64,000 bases of DNA, from the NCBI RefSeq assembly GCF_964355755.1, contig NC_092675.1:16195312-16259311 (forward strand). The letters run 5' to 3'. Source of the DNA: Antedon mediterranea. Taxonomy: Eukaryota > Echinodermata > Crinoidea > Comatulida > Antedonidae. Each line of letters begins with the position of its first letter. Positions within the stretch are counted from its first letter, which is position 1. The translations under genes were made by a program, and so were the position numbers. Of this stretch, positions 10,478-21,791 are shown piece by piece. The notes below the pieces were generated by a model, which did not search any database, was not told the origin of the DNA, and worked only from the letters and a program-made list of their open reading frames with translations.

Positions 10478-12262
10478 GATGGGATGCTAGCCAAGTCGGG
10501 CCAAAACAAATTCACCCCCGACACAGTCTCCCCAAAACAAAGTCGTCTCAACACAAAGTTTCCCCCATCGCAAAGTCAGCCCTAAATTAAACGTTTAAAT
10601 AGTTTACAAGTGCGTAAAATTACTTGAAGCTTGCGGTCGCACTTACTAAACGCGCTAGCTCCCACCAGGGAGAAACCCCCGTAATTACTCCGCCAGGAAA
10701 AACCCCTCCCGGAGTCACTCACTTGTAAAACAATTTATTAATAAACATTCAGTTTACTAACTATTCTATTGTGTTATGGTAGTATAGTATTACAATGAAC
10801 ATTGATTAATAACCCAGAAAAGCCATCCCAGCAGCATTATCCATTAAAAAATTGCATCATACTGTATATCATTCCAAATATGTTTTAAAAACTAAGACAT
10901 AATTAAGTATGTCAATTAATTTAATCGGACCTGCGCCTTCTGGCAGCTGTTTCCTCACAACAACTGGCTACTGTACGTGTTTCTGCTAACTTTAAAAAAA
11001 ACATGCACTAGACAAAACGATATGTACAATCGTTTATAATGGTCAAATTGTGGCGTCTTCTTATTTACTAAAATAAAATATCATTTTTTATTTGAGTATT
11101 TTTTACTAACTTCTTCATTTTGAAAATCGTTAATAGTCATAACCATAATAATATTAAATAGTATAACTCATTGTTTTACATAACGCTGTTTGTTTTAACT
11201 AATCTATATGGTAGGCCTAAGATCATAGTATCATTTATACATTTATTATTATATTATCCTAATAAACTACTAAATGAGCTGGTATTCACTTTTAGGCATC
11301 ATAGAAAGATTTGCAATTGTGGTTTACAAAAATACGTAATAGGAAGGCTCTTGTGGTAACTAATTTTTAATCACTGGTAATCTTTTAGAAACTTGCAAAA
11401 CAAGACTCATTTTTTTAAATGATTTTCAAAAAGCACATTACTTCATTGGAACGTGTAAAATTAAAATGAAAACACTAATTATGTATATGTAGCAGACCTA
11501 CCACATAGCTTTTATTAAACAATTCAACAATTACTTTTAATTTTATTATTTATACATCCTCTATATCTCTTTATTTAACCTCACATTGACAGGTTACCTT
11601 CCTGTTACCTTCACTTTTCTAGCTAATGGATTTTAAGAATGTTAATGACTCTAACAGAAAACCACATTAATTCTCTTAATCCTAATTGGTCAGATGAGAT
11701 GGGCCAAGCCCAATATTACCATGCACTGACCACATTATTAACACACTCTTTTCTCAACTAGTCATGTAGCTACACCGTTTTATTGCTCTGTCTTATCAAA
11801 CATTGTATATTGTATATTTTATCTGTTTATTGAGAATCCTCACTTGATTCACTTGGAATAAATGGCATACTTACTTTATACATTTAGTAGTTGTTTTATT
11901 TTACCGTTGCGCCGACAAATACTAAATATATAAGGATAAACATAAATAATATTCATAATGTATACAACATTTAGTAGAGCAACCAAAATAAGATATCAAA
12001 TGCAACCGATATGATTAAAACAGCTCCATAAAGGTTATACCAAACCAAAATAAAACCGATCATAGGTAGCCTAGCTAAGCATACTATTACTACTACTACT
12101 AGTTTGGTAAGATATTTTCCATTAGCAAAAAAAATAAATAAAAAACGATATTTGAATTTAAAACTATTTAACGCAAGGGGAGAGTTTTCGATGGGGCAAC
12201 TTTGTGTTGGGGCGACTTTGCGATGAGGCGACTCTGCGATGGGACAACATGACTGGATCCCA
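10478..12262. mobile_element. Foldback element with 15-bp tandem arms
   Basis: The left arm (about 10485-10620) is a degenerate array of about 15-bp units such as ACACAAAGTTTCCCCCATCG and CAAAACAAAGTCGTCTC. The right arm (about 12160-12262) has the inverse units (GATGAGGCGACTCTGC, GTTGGGGCGACTTTGC). Inside each arm lies a matching AAATAGTTT segment. The 1.5-kb loop is AT-rich with no recognisable gene; short frames at 11171-11359 and 11971-12303 have no familiar features. The right end lies only 200 bp upstream of the IPP start codon. Confidence 0.65.
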
Positions 12263-12460
12263 CTGTATGAATAGCTATCTAAAGAGGAAATAAGATGCAA
12301 CATACAAATTCAAGCTAGTAGAATACTGCCTGTAGTCACATATTTGAAAGAAGGGTTTTCTGTATCAGTCATACGTTTCTTTATATAAATACAAAATTTG
12401 AAAAATACAGAAAATATTGAATATTTTTTATTGATTTCTCTTTTTTTAGATTTGATTCAG

Positions 12461-15416
12461 ATGAATAGCACGGACAAATCACCAGTGAAACCAAACCAAT
12501 GTCTAAGTTACAGAGCTGCAGGTCATGCACAGAGTCTTTTACAACAACTATGCATGTTGCATTCCGAAAAAACTTTCTGTGATGCTACTATCATAGTTGG
12601 TAGCCAGATTTTCACAGCTCATTGCGTCGTCTTGTCGGCATGTAGCCAATATTTTAAAGTGATGTTTTGTGGTGGATTGTTAGAGTCACTTTCAAAACAA
12701 GTAGAGCTTCATGGCGTTGAAGCTGCTGTGTTTGACAAATTACTAGAATTTATTTATACCGGTAATTTAGTTTGGTATTTTGCATAGTAAAAAGTATATT
12801 TGTAGTAAATTAATCAAATAGAAACAACATGATGATGGTATTATGTTTTAATAGAACCCCAAGGGTACACCTTTGGGACCTAAAATAATGTCCTCTAAAG
12901 AGTGGTATTCCCTGGATTAGGGTTGGCCCTGAATAGTGGTGTCTTCTGAATAGGGGTTGGCTGTGTGTTACAAAATACAAAACAAATTGCCGGTCATTTC
13001 ACAGAAAAGTTTCTACTGTATACTGTGTATCAATACACTTTATCGTCGTTAGACATACTCATGGGCCAATTTGTCTTTAAGTGGGCCAATGTAATTTAGT
13101 GCTGTTTTGAAGACTGTATAAAGCCACTACAGTCTAATTCATGAAAGCATATAGAAATTTGATATGAAAGTGAGCAGACAATATAAATCAATTTTAAGTA
13201 AACAGGTTTTTTGTTTTTGCAGGAGAAATTGATATTACATCTGAGAATGTTCAGGATTTATTATCAGCTGCAGATATGTTACAAATTCCAGAGATAATCC
13301 AAGCATGCTGTAACTTTCTTCGATCTCATCTACATCCTGCAAACTGTCTTGGTATCTACAAATTTGCATCCGCACGTTCATGCATTGAGCTGTGTGCAGC
13401 TTGCGATGTTTACACACATATGCACTTCTTACAAGTCATCCAACATGACGAATTCATTGAACTTGAGTGTACTGAACTCTTGGCACTTCTAAGCAGTGAG
13501 AAATTACGAATTGAAAATGAACTACAAGTCTTTAAAGCAGGTTTAAAATGGATTTTACATGATGCAACACAGAGAAAGAAATGTTTAGTTCAAATCTTAG
13601 ATCGTGTGCGATTCCCTATTATTTCATGTGAAGAATTATTTGATTACATTGAAACACATTGTACCAATCTTAATATCAAAGTTGCACTAGGTGCTTTATT
13701 AGCCGAATATAATCCTAAACGAAGGTTTAGGAAATCATCAAACCGACCGCCTACTTATAAAATGAAACCAAGATTAAGTGCACGTAAATACCTGTACGTG
13801 ATTGGTGGTTATAACCGTGAACCAGGTGGCTGTTGGAGTAACAACCAAACATTAGAAAGTGTTGATCGACTAGATTCATTTAATCGTGTTTGGAATTCTA
13901 AACCGAAACTAAATCATCCAAGAAGTTCTCACACTGTAGAAACACTCGACGGTGTAATATACGCAATCGGTGGCGAGGATGATTTGCTGTTGTATGACAG
14001 CGTCGAAGCGTTTGACCCACTTGAAGAGAAGTGGGTTATGAAATCGCCAATGACAGTGCCACGAAGCGGACATTGCTCGTGTGTCTTTGAAGGTGCAATA
14101 TATGTTTTTGGAGGGTGCATTGGAACTGAAATTGGCCAAACTATTGAGTACTACTGTCCGAAAAGACAAAAGTGGAGAGAATCTGGCAAAATGCTGTCTC
14201 CCCGTACCTCCTTTGGACTAATTGAAAGTGAAGGTAGTGTTATTTATCAGAAAAAAACATTTATACTATAGCTTGACAAATTAGTTTATTTACTTAATTA
14301 CAAAATTCATGTTGAGCAGCTGGCAAAGTGGGGGATTGGAGGATGAAGAAAAACAACTGATAATGGAAATCCATAGCTGTTCTTAAAATAAAGAAATCAA
14401 CAATTGCGCCTAAATCTGTTGAATAAGTTGCTATAAAGAATACGGTAATGAATAAAATAAAAAAAACCTCCTATTAAGGCACATTATTTATATTAATATA
14501 TTATTATTAATATACATGTACATATGTGGAAACTTTGTTGGGTCCCAAGTCAGTTCTTCTATATGAAGACACTTTTGGAAAAGCACTGAAATAATACAAA
14601 TATTAGACTTTATAATAATAATCATATTACTTTTTCACTTCAGGCCTCATCTATCTGTTTGGTGGAATGACTGCTGTAGGAGCAGAACTTAGAACGGCAG
14701 AGAGTTATAATCCTATCACCAAGGAAACGGCATCATTAGCAGATATGAGAAGCCGTCGGATAGGCTGTAGCGCTGTGGTGATTGATGACAATATATTTGT
14801 GGTTGGAGGATCCAATGCAAGGAAAGGTGCACTCAATACAGTTGAACAATATTCAATAATAAATGTAATTTATGTTTTGTTATTTTTTTTTTTTTAAATT
14901 TAAACCTGGAGCTACCCTTTAAGGTATATTATAGGGCTAAGTGCGTCCCACAGCTTAGCTAACAAATTTATTGATCTTATGTATTCTAGTAGAACAGTAT
15001 CATCTGATTGTGCAACTTTAGCACAGTGGGACTGAGAGTAAACTGAATGCAGCAAAAAATGTATTGGCTTGTGTTGATTTTTGTGTTCTGAAAACATTGA
15101 CAACTATCTGGCTGAAATGGTGCATGTCTTTTCCTGATGTAATGAAATACAATTTGACAGTTATAACTTCCAATTGTTCTTTACATAGGAAAAATGGACA
15201 ACACTACCATGTATGTCTACTGCACGTACTGGCGCCAGAACAGCAACTGTCAATGGCCTTCTGTATGTTGTTGGTGGTCGCACAGTAAATAGAGGATTTG
15301 GATCAGCAGTAACATTTCTGGATACGGTAGAATGTTATGACCCTCGAACTCAGTGTTGGACAAACCTTGATAAGATGTCTGTAGCTCGATGTGAAGCTGC
15401 TATTGCAGTCTTATAA
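12461..15416 (+). CDS. IPP: Kelch-repeat BTB protein IPP
   Basis: Four coding exons (12461-12761, 13223-14233, 14644-14864, 15189-15416) sum to 1761 nt, or 586 aa; human IPP is 584 aa. BTB domain at about residues 25-135 (FCDATIIVGSQIFTAHCVVL, EFIYTG), BACK at about 140-240 (LGIYKFASARSC, RVRFPIIS), then six kelch blades with GG doublets (KYLYVIGGY, VIYAIGGED, AIYVFGGC, LIYLFGGM, NIFVVGGS, LLYVVGGR). The C-terminus SVARCEAAIAVL mirrors human IPP, and KYLYVIGGYNREPGGCWS is closer to IPP than to other KLHL proteins I recall. IPP is an actin-binding kelch protein of the CUL3-adaptor class. The start follows an acceptor at 12449-12450; the longer upstream reading begins at TTG and crosses that splice site. 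An AATAAA lies at 16189-16194. Confidence 0.93.
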
Positions 15417-15956
15417 TTATTTTCTTACAGATAAACTTTTTTTCTGATCATAAATGCTGGACCATCTTTTATTATAGGTGCATAAGTACTAGCAACCCAA
15501 AACCAATTATACTAGAATTTCTCCAATGTGACATGCCAAGCTCCACATATATTAGTTCGTATCAAAACAATTAAATACAAAATCCCTTGCTAACCTTATG
15601 TACATAGACCAGTCGTATTTGAGGTAATAGGTACAGTATGTCACTTATTGCAGAATTTACTTCACCTATTTTTTCTGGGGTAATTTTGGCTGTAGAATAT
15701 GAGTAACAGACAACAGACCATTTCATTAATAGGGATACTGTAATAAATTAATTTTTAGGTGTGGTGCTTGGAATTTGACAATTAAATTATCAAACAGTAA
15801 AAAGTATTTTAGCATTATATATTAATTTAAAAAGCTACTTATTATTTATGCACAATAATAGTTATGATAAAACATTACAATTGTGCATTCATTGTTGGGA
15901 AAAGCTGGTTTTATGTTATTTATGTTGTGATCATACAGAATCCCAACATTTTAATC

Positions 15957-16085
15957 TTAAAGCTCTGTATAAACTATCAAACTTTATGGACATGATGAAT
16001 ACTACCATATTTAAGCATATCACTACCATATTTAGGTACATCACACTTTTTTGTCACATAAAGTTTGATAGTGTAGACAGCTTTA
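15957..16085. mobile_element. MITE, CTCTGTCTACACTATCAAAC family
   Basis: Inverted ends TTAAAGCTCTGT.TA.ACTATCAAAC and GTTTGATAGTGTAGACAGCTTTA flank ACTACCATATTTAGG-type sequence. The family recurs at 27551-27606, 38823-38976, 41409-41544, 53968-54033 and 61824-61985. Confidence 0.8.
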
Positions 16086-16710
16086 CTGTATGGCAATACC
16101 TATTCACATGCAGATGTTTAAAAAAAAGGTGTAGTAGCCACCACTTAAAATAGTATATTTAATGAAAACTATCGATATGTTTATGTGCAATAAAGATATT
16201 TTATATATGATCATTAAATTGTATTTATTCATTTGATGAATACCATTCAGTTATTGTTCTCTGCACTTACAGAAGGTATTTCTTGGCAAAATTCCAATAC
16301 TGGTGAATTGAAGATTAGACAGGTGAATTTTTCGGATGGCAAAACATTTTTATTAACACCTTTCATGAACAAAAATAAGTCAAACGACAGTTGAATTATA
16401 TTGCTGCGTTTTATTTTTTTAATCTTAAGGTAAAAAACAAGTACACTTTCCCAACACAGAAAACCACAATCAATATGATTAACCAAAAAACAGTTATTTA
16501 AAACTTGAAGAGAATTTGAGAGAATATCAATAACAGCACACTATCAAAAACACTAAAAAATGTACAGTATCAGCCAATTTGGACCAAATTATTAGTTGTC
16601 ATGCAACTAATGCATATTATATTATATATTGTTAGTTCATTACTTACAGTATTTTGTTAAATTAATATTTTTACTGCAAAATATGAATTTATTTTTCTAA
16701 TAAGATGCAT

Positions 16711-16860
16711 CAACGCCAATTTACAGACAAGCGATAAAGATAAGCGGAAAACTGTGTAGCCTGTTCGGAGGGGAAACCACCCATCTGCTTAGCGTTGTGT
16801 GTAAATGGTCATAAATATAGATTCTATATTTTTACCGCTCATCTGTGTAAATTGGCCTTA
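16711..16860. mobile_element. MITE, GGCCAATTTACACAG family
   Basis: The left end CGCCAATTTACAGACAAGCG and right end CGCTCATCTGTGTAAATTGGC are inverted copies. A second, longer copy lies at 29182-29375 in the last ARMH1 intron. Confidence 0.75.
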
Positions 16861-17099
16861 TTACAGTACTTGTTTATAACAATGTTAAATGTTTTACAAA
16901 AAAACTTCACTGTTTAGACATTTCTTTAAAAAAAAAAATTAAGACTCCAACCAATTAAAGATTACATCTGTTTTGCCTTGATTTAACAATGAAATGTTAA
17001 ATGGGAGTGAAACAAAGTTTTATTTAGTATGCAAGTTTATTTGACAGTTTCAGTTTGTAAATATAGAGAGATAGTCATATTTAAAAGCAATGCATTTGT

Positions 17100-18005
17100 T
17101 TACAATACAGTATACTGTATTTCAGCATTTTCTGGTACTGGTAGACATTTCTCAACAAAATTGTGGCACAACTCGATATACTGTTGAGGATGAAGTTTCA
17201 TGTGAGTGCAATGTCCAGAATCTGTCCAGCACTGCTCTTCTACCATTATCCCAAGTTTTCGTCTTTCAGCAATAACATCACCGATTGTAATATAATTACA
17301 AATGATATCGGCTTTGGAGTAGAGGTAAAGTTGAGGGTATCGACCACGATCTTTTTTCAAAGCAGAAATAAACGAGAATCCATAGCGAAATACTGCCCAT
17401 GCTGGTGGGTAGAAGAAAGATGCGATTATTCCCATTATAATAACAAAAGCATTGAAAATTCTTTTAAAGTTAAAAATTCCTCCTTTTGTATTTTCTGGGT
17501 TGGAGTAGAATCGCGACATAAATAGAACTTTCAAAGTTATAGGACTTGGGCAACTATCGTAAATGCAACCTTTTACTTGGAGCAAAGTGAGCTCTCCACT
17601 TTTATGATCATGCAGAATTTCAGTAATATGTCGATAGAGAAATCCTCCTCCATTACTGAATACGTGAAAAAATATGTTGCATTCCTCCAAACCAAATTCA
17701 AATAATAGTTCAAGAATTTTTTTAGCAGTTTCACGCAATTTTTCTCCCTGGAAAAATACTTGTTTGATGGGTGCTGTATAACGAATCGTACCATAACCTT
17801 TCTGCTGATAAATCGCACTATACTTTGCGAGATGTTTATCTAAGCAGCCAACCCAACCCAGAAGAATGACAACTGTCTCTCTGTTGCTGGTGGGGCTCTC
17901 TTCTTCTTGGCCATCACCACCAAAACCATCTTCTGGACCACATGATGGTACAGTCGGAGGAAAAACAATATGATACTCAAAATCTTCCGAATTATTTTCC
18001 TCCAT
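17100..18005 (-). CDS. TMEM53: Transmembrane protein 53 (NET4, DUF829)
   Basis: An intronless frame of 301 codons starts at ATG 18005-18003. Human TMEM53 is 277 aa, a nuclear-envelope protein of the DUF829 alpha/beta-hydrolase-like family. Recognisable blocks are ETVVILLGWVGCLDKHLAKY (residues about 45-64), KGYGTIRYTAP, the nucleophile-elbow-like HVFSNGGGFLYRHI (about 113-126), a hydrophobic stretch FVIIMGIIASFFYPPAWAVF (about 186-207), LYSKADIICNY (Asp position) and DSGHCTHMKLHPQQY (His position). The Ser, Asp and His places are therefore filled, although the enzymatic activity of the family is unclear. The gene is divergent from ARMH1, as in human. Absence of introns could reflect intron loss or a retrocopy; the conserved position favours the true locus. 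Confidence 0.93.
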   Translation of the reverse strand: MEENNSEDFEYHIVFPPTVPSCGPEDGFGGDGQEEESPTSNRETVVILLGWVGCLDKHLAKYSAIYQQKGYGTIRYTAPIKQVFFQGEKLRETAKKILELLFEFGLEECNIFFHVFSNGGGFLYRHITEILHDHKSGELTLLQVKGCIYDSCPSPITLKVLFMSRFYSNPENTKGGIFNFKRIFNAFVIIMGIIASFFYPPAWAVFRYGFSFISALKKDRGRYPQLYLYSKADIICNYITIGDVIAERRKLGIMVEEQCWTDSGHCTHMKLHPQQYIELCHNFVEKCLPVPENAEIQYTVL

Positions 18006-19330
18006 GATGATAACCAGTTAACCTACAGAGCAGGCAAGGGAGGTACGCCCTATGTTTATAGAGTTTTCAATAAACTACACAACAAAAAAGCTAAGCCTGT
18101 CAAGGTCAATTTGCCGAAGAAAAGAAGCCGGGCGGACGTGACAAGCAGGAGGGTCAAACAACACCACCTTTTTGATGATCAATGAACCGTGATGATGAGG
18201 AGAGAGATTCTTTTTAGTAAACAATTCTGGTCTGCGCATGGTCACTGACCTCTGACCGATGGTGGCAACCGTCAACAAAAAACAACACGCCGATCGAGCT
18301 CTTCTTTCTCTCTCTAAAAACGGAAAGTAGTTTTTTAAAATGTGATAATTAAGCCTAGACAACTAAGAAAAAGATTTTGAATTGTATGTAGGCCTACAAC
18401 ATCCAACTGACATAGGTAAGGCATGTAGTATAGTTATATAGGCCTAGGCCTAGGCCCAAAAAAGAGCTATTTACTACCTACCTACTAGGTAGGCATAGAT
18501 AGCCTACTAGAGTAGGCCTACTAGGCTAGTACTAGCCTTGAGAGGGATCTAGAGAGGCCTAGCTAACTATAGCCTAGGCCTAGCTAGGCTAGTAGTAGTA
18601 GGCGCGGCCCAGAGGGCCTTATTAGCTAGACAAGTGACTATAGGCCTAGTGTAGTAGTAAGCCTAGGCTAGTAGTAGTATTACATAGCCTTTTATTATTT
18701 ATTTCTTTATTCTGACATATCATATCGATATTTTTAATGATAGACTTGGTTATTTTAAGAGGACGATTATGTGTTCACTTCTTGAACATCCTGCATAACC
18801 TGTTTTAATTGAAATTGTTTATGGCATGCCAATCTATGTTTTATTATATTTTATCTGTATTTTATTGTTAACCGTTTTTGATGTTGTATTGTTTTATGTT
18901 TCAAACCTGTTAGTGGCGGTATTTATCGCTGTTGGTTTTGATTGAATAAAATAAAAAAAATAAAATTAAAATAAAACCATAGCCTATACTAGGATAAAAA
19001 ACACAATAAAGTACCGAGACGGCAAACTTATTTCCATTGTGGTCCTAAACAAATAGGCCTAGCCCTAGGCCTATAACAGAAAAAACAAGAAAACCACATT
19101 TAATTAAACATAATAAACATACATATAGCAAATTAAATTTCTCACAATCTAAGAATTTCACGAAAGTATTTAGCCTACATTAGCATTCTTCTAGGTAGCC
19201 TAGGACTAGGCCTACCTAGCTAGAGGCTAGGCCTATCTGGCTGGGTGGGTCGGCTATCTAGCCAGTACGGTAGTGTTGTTGGATGACAGCAGGCAGCATG
19301 GATGATACTGATAGAGCTAAGCCCTTCCAG
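18006..19330. promoter_or_regulatory. Possible TMEM53/ARMH1 divergent promoter, then TAGGCC tract
   Basis: Bases 18006-18300 upstream of TMEM53 are less AT-rich and non-repetitive, with a CRE-like GGACGTGAC near 18133 and two TGACC half-sites around 18244-18258. If the human arrangement is kept, a non-coding first exon of ARMH1 could start here, since its first coding exon is 3.8 kb away behind an acceptor. From about 18380 to 18680 the sequence is a degenerate TAGGCC tract. The part near 18680-18960 ends in A-rich repeats and may be an old retroposon. I saw no coding sequence. Confidence 0.35.
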
Positions 19331-20113
19331 CCAGTGACGGGACATTTTGCCGACAGACTACTGGCCGACAGACTATTCACCGACTGGACATTTTGCCTAC
19401 AGGACAATTGTCCGGATGTTTAAACTGTGGGTTAAGGTTGGTATTCTCGCAAGCGGGCTAATTATTCCCACAACTAAAATCAGATTTATATTACCGTATT
19501 TATTCGAATAAACAGTCCGCTTTGAATAAACACTCCTCGCAACGCCCCCACCCACAGGAACTGCTTTAAAATAATCAATGCCTAGACGTTTATTTTATTC
19601 CTCAAATAAGCACACATTATTGTATTTTAACACATTTCTATTTGTAATAGAATTTATTGACTTTTACAATTTACCAAGCAAAATGTATTTTCTCACTTAA
19701 GATTACTCTTGTCTTGATTTTTGGTGTATTTATTTAATTGTGTTACCATATTGATTACACCAAAAAAAACGTCTCCCTCGAATAAACGCCCCCTAAAAAC
19801 TCAATACGGTATAATTTCATGCCTTATTTCTAAGTGGAGGATCAATGAATTTTGAGTAGAAAGAGTATTTAGTGCTATTGAACTGTGTAGGTAAGGTTGC
19901 GGCGGAATTTCATAAAATAAATTGCCATGTCAGCTAATTGTCTGTCGGCCAATTGTATTTCGGCAAAATGGCCTTTTGGCTAAATAGCGAAATATCCTGT
20001 CAGCCAATTGTCCTGTCGGTGAAATTTCTTGCTGGGAATTGTCCGGTCGGCAAAATGTCTGTTGACGAAATATCTGTTGATGAAATGGCACTCGGCGAAA
20101 TGTCCTAGCAGCG
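19331..20113. mobile_element. MULE-like foldback element with 10-bp target duplication
   Basis: GCCCTTCCAG flanks the element on both sides (19321-19330 and 20114-20123), a perfect 10-bp duplication. The termini are inverted (CCAGTGACGGGACA versus, in reverse complement, CGCTGCTAGGACA). The arms consist of degenerate 14-18 bp units such as TCGGCAAAATGTC and GACAGGACAATTG. An inner TIR element at about 19490-19812 (ACCGTATTTATTCGAATAAAC end) sits in the loop. Long direct duplications of 9-11 bp are typical of Mutator-like elements. No transposase is present. Confidence 0.75.
19490..19812. mobile_element. Nested TIR element, TTATTCGAATAAACG type
   Basis: The left end ACCGTATTTATTCGAATAAA and the right part CTCGAATAAACGCC...AATACGGT are inverted copies. 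The unit lies wholly inside the loop of the foldback element. It is AT-rich and non-coding. Confidence 0.65.
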
Positions 20114-20152
20114 GCCCTTCCAGGACCAACTAGCTAGGGCTACTACTAAGTG

Positions 20153-21445
20153 GAAGTGGCCGCCAACCAAGCGGCCGCCAGTTTAATATCGTTACTTGTA
20201 TGGTCGTGGATGGAACGCCATGTGTGCTTTGATTGCCGTTGTCATTGTACTATTGAACCTTTATATCTCATTTACATACTATTGAATTTTCATATCTTTT
20301 TTTTAATGTATTGGTAGAAAAAATAACGTTAAACTCACCCGTTTCTCCGAGCACTCCTGTCGAATCTATATTTGGTAAAATTAGATGTTTACCTTTTGAC
20401 CTTTATTGGTCATGTGACTTGTTTTAATGCAAAATAACTATGAATTTTTTTATATGGGTGTAATGGAATAACCGTATCAAATTCTCTTTCCAAATGACAC
20501 TATTGATGCCTATGTTTCAGTGTGCAGTGTTTCGGCCATTTTGAAATCCAAAATGGCTGCTTTTCTCTGGCCAAATTTTGTGCAACCCTTCCATTCTATG
20601 TTTTTGATACCCTAATGAACAACTGTGCCAAGTTTCAGAATGTTATCACAATTCGAAGGATTGGTTCCCTTGACACGTCTACTATAGCAGTAAGCGAGAG
20701 GTCGCAAGTTCGAATCCCGCCAGAGACATTTTTTCATACAACTAAAAATACGGAACATTCGCCAATGAGCTATGCTCGACGCGATTATGAGATCATGTTC
20801 CGAAATATAAGCACTGTTTCTATAATTTGAGAGTATGATTTACTATAGCAGAAATCCGCGTACAGATACATCTAATTTTAGTTATTAAAACTCATTTTGA
20901 TAAATATTTGTATATCAGAAGGTATAAATGATGTAGGATATTAAAATAATAAATAAATAAATTGCTGTCATCATGTTATTGTAAATAAATTAAAAGTTAA
21001 CAAATTATGATTGCGAACACTATAGTTACTTTACTAATTAATTATATACAATAACAAAAATATATATATATTTTGATATACTTTATTGAAAAAAATATAT
21101 ATAATTCTTAATTATTGGCTTATTATATATTATATTATATACAATACAAACACCACAATGTATTTTATTGATATAATATATATCATTTACAACAGTTAAA
21201 ATAAGTAATATCATCGATTCGCCATTTAGTTTAAAAGAACGTATCACATTCAATCTGTAAAAAAGAGAATAAATTACATAATAATGTATTTTAATTGTTA
21301 TTTACATCCAAGGTAAAAAAAGGTTAATTAAAGATTAAAGCACATGGGCCAATGGCGTGGTAACAAACAACAATCAAACCCTACACAGCGTTCCATATAG
21401 ATTACCGTTATTAAACTAGCGGCCGCTTTGGTTGGCGGTCGCTTC
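20153..21445. mobile_element. TIR element with GGCCGCCAACCAA ends
   Basis: The left terminus (about 20153-20243: GAAGTGGCCGCCAACCAA, then GCGGCCGCCAGTTTAAT and ATGGAACGCC) and the right terminus (about 21345-21445) are inverted copies of about 90 bp. The interior is AT-rich. It contains a tRNA-like B-box (AGTTCGAATCCCGCC, 20707-20721), suggesting an embedded tRNA-derived repeat. No coding sequence was recognised. Confidence 0.65.
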
Positions 21446-21641
21446 GACCGTATCCTAGTCATGGCCTATTAGTATTAGGCCTTGCTTTCTTCTATATAGG
21501 TAGGCCTAATATTTAATATACAATAACGATTAAATAATACTTTTTTTTACGCATCCCCTATAATTTTTGTTTCAGCATAGTTCTTTATTTTATTATTTAA
21601 CTATGTTTTCTTGTCTGTCGTGAAAAATTTTTTTAAATCTT

Positions 21642-21692
21642 ATTATATTACTTAAATCTCAGTTCCAGGAACTGAGATTTAAGTAATATAAT
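21642..21692. repeat. Perfect 25-bp palindrome, 1-nt loop
   Basis: Bases 21642-21666 and 21668-21692 are exact reverse complements (core CTTAAATCTCAGTTCC). The structure lies 100 bp upstream of the first coding exon of ARMH1 and would form a strong hairpin or cruciform. Confidence 0.85.
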
Positions 21693-21791
21693 TGTACTGT
21701 ATACAAAAGAATGTTTTTTTTTAATAAGCTTTTTTCTGGAAGTTTTAAATAGTAAATACTAATGTTTTGTTTTATCTACAGAACCTTAAAC

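Larger units (their letters stand above)
15417..17099. other. Convergent intergenic region with two MITEs
   Basis: IPP and TMEM53 are tail to tail here. A MITE of the CTCTGTCTACACTATCAAAC family lies at 15957-16085 and one of the GGCCAATTTACACAG family at 16711-16860. A candidate IPP poly(A) signal is at 16189-16194. For TMEM53, a reverse-strand AATAAA lies near 17017-17022. I see no further gene. Confidence 0.6.

Noticed and set aside
12398-12460. N-terminal extension of IPP
   Set aside because: The upstream reading begins at TTG, crosses a pyrimidine tract and an AG acceptor, and is AT-rich without kelch-family similarity; ATG 12461 gives the expected length.
17163-17525. Plus-strand frame opposite TMEM53
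   Set aside because: It is the antisense shadow of a well-supported gene.
18075-18362. 95-codon minus frame upstream of TMEM53
   Set aside because: No similarity, no conserved composition; it covers the probable promoter and lies outside the TMEM53 frame.
20690-20730. tRNA gene suggested by AGTTCGAATCCCGCC
   Set aside because: The B-box is good, but no matching A-box, anticodon stem or acceptor stem could be folded, so it is a tRNA-derived repeat at most.
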